The notes under the pieces are model-generated. The model did no database searches. It was given only the letters and a program-made list of their open reading frames with translations, and was not told the DNA's origin. This document shows positions 63,081-64,000 of a stretch of DNA of 64,000 nt, in pieces. Each line of letters starts with the position of its first letter. Positions within the stretch are counted from its first letter, which is position 1. The stretch is from an uncultured Clostridia bacterium (GTDB taxonomy: Bacteria; Bacillota; Clostridia; TANB77; CAG-508), in the NCBI GenBank assembly GCA_934141555.1, contig CAKPCK010000006.1, positions 25,754-89,753 on the forward strand, given 5' to 3'. Made by a program: the position numbers and the translations under genes.

Positions 63081-64000
63081 ATGTATTTAAAAAGACTAGA
63101 AATGCAAGGATTTAAATCATTTGCAGATAAAACAATATTAGAATTTAAACCTGGAATAACAGGAGTAATAGGACCAAACGGATCTGGAAAAAGTAATATA
63201 TCTGATGCAATAAGATGGATACTTGGTGAGCAAAGTATGAAATCATTAAGAGGAAATAAAACACAAGATATAATATTTGCTGGAACACAAAATAGAAAAT
63301 CATTGGGATTTGCAGAAGCATCATTAGTATTTGACAATACTGATGGAACATTACCAATTGAATTTTCAGAAGTAACAATTACAAGAAAAATCTATAGAAG
63401 TGGAGAAACAGGATATTATATAAATAAAGCACCATGTAGATTAAAAGATGTTATTGAATTATTTATGGATACAGGAATAGGGAGAGATGGATATTCGATA
63501 ATTGGTCAAGGAAAAGTTGATGAAATATTAAGCAATAAATCAGAAGATAGAAGACATATATTTGAAGAAGCAGCAGGAATAGTAAAATATAGGTCAAGAA
63601 AAGAAGAAACAGAGAAAAAGTTAGAGCAAACAAAGCTTAATTTATTAAGAATAAATGATATTATAATAGAAATAGAAGGAAATTTAGAACCATTACAATT
63701 TCAATCAGATAAGGCAAAAAAATACTTGAATTTAAAAGAAGAATTAAAAAATATAGAAATTGGACTATTTTTATATAATATTGATAAATATAAAAAAGAT
63801 TTAGAAGTACTTGTTCAAGATGAAGATATAATGAAATCAACATTAAATCAAGAAGAAGGAAAACTTGAAAAAATAAAAATTCTTAAAGAAGAATTAAAAG
63901 ATGAAATTGATGAAATAACAACTAAAATCGAAGAAATGCAAAATATCGGATTTGAGAGTCAAAAACAAATAGAACAATGTAATTCTAATATTAATGTAGC
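63081..64000 (+). CDS. smc: chromosome segregation protein SMC, N-terminal part
   Basis: Runs off the window after 306 codons of an expected ~1190. Walker A GPNGSGKSNISDAIRWILGE is split as GPNGSGKSN followed by the conserved SDAIRWILGEQS; the Q-loop VIELFMDTGIGRDGYSIIGQG and IFEEAAGIVKYRSRK are typical SMC. The long coiled coil begins near residue 170. RBS AAAGGTGA. SMC condenses and separates chromosomes with ScpA and ScpB. It follows an orphan cassette rather than the usual rnc. Confidence 0.95.
   Translation, partial: MYLKRLEMQGFKSFADKTILEFKPGITGVIGPNGSGKSNISDAIRWILGEQSMKSLRGNKTQDIIFAGTQNRKSLGFAEASLVFDNTDGTLPIEFSEVTITRKIYRSGETGYYINKAPCRLKDVIELFMDTGIGRDGYSIIGQGKVDEILSNKSEDRRHIFEEAAGIVKYRSRKEETEKKLEQTKLNLLRINDIIIEIEGNLEPLQFQSDKAKKYLNLKEELKNIEIGLFLYNIDKYKKDLEVLVQDEDIMKSTLNQEEGKLEKIKILKEELKDEIDEITTKIEEMQNIGFESQKQIEQCNSNINV

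Overview
The window is strongly AT-rich DNA. The housekeeping genes and their order (ireB-ruvX-DUF1292, gatC-gatA-gatB, a T-box in front of pheST, lemA-htpX, rbgA, engB, smc, lepA, a BofA-type sporulation gene, LPxTG-type sortase, G5/3D wall proteins) point to a low-GC Gram-positive of the class Clostridia from a spore-forming lineage, probably an uncultured gut member. Coding density is high. Most operons start with near-consensus sigma-A promoters (17-base spacers) and end in U-tailed hairpins.

Layout. 1-7.3 kb: an anchored protein, a G5-SH3-glucosaminidase autolysin, then a run of a VirB2-like small membrane protein, a CpaE/MinD-like protein with AT-hooks and acidic LPGF repeats, a GAF protein with a dead GGDEF domain, ireB, ruvX and DUF1292. 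7.4-12.6 kb: rbgA, a DUF6873-like protein, a YgjP-like metallopeptidase and a NatAB-like ABC exporter. 12.6-15.8 kb (minus): DHH phosphoesterase, DUF378, and a MATE pump fused to a kinase-like domain and broken by an in-frame TGA. 16-22 kb: a double-length ThyX-like protein, then an operon of VWA/binding-protein fusion, XpaC-like, second binding protein and TelA. 22.4-26.4 kb: bofA with a +1 frameshift, a lone odd tRNA-Gly, and single-gene cassettes. 26.4-31.2 kb: gatCAB with an unknown ORF inside. 31.2-40.2 kb: htpX/lemA, G5-3D protein, lepA, rlmB, a large anchored protein, sortase, and a peptidoglycan hydrolase with a +1 frameshift. 40.3-46.9 kb: four tRNAs, T-box, pheST, MscS, NagZ. 47-56.2 kb: cassettes, a very large adenosine-deaminase-like protein, ddl, amylase, gltX. 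56.2-64 kb: cassettes, engB, HD protein, flavin reductase-like protein, RlmD-like methyltransferase, serS, DUF2508 and the start of smc.

The most striking observation joins three loci. Two genes (bofA and the M15-like peptidoglycan hydrolase) are each interrupted by one extra base, and in both the zero-frame codon at the break is CGG followed by A. Reading the four bases CGGA as one glycine restores the family sequence in both. About 130 bases after the bofA site lies a solitary tRNA-Gly with its own promoter and terminator, anticodon UCC, and a G instead of the usual A at position 37. UCCG is the exact complement of CGGA. CGG is otherwise almost absent from the native genes here. This suggests natural quadruplet decoding by a dedicated tRNA. 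The sequence makes it testable but does not prove it.
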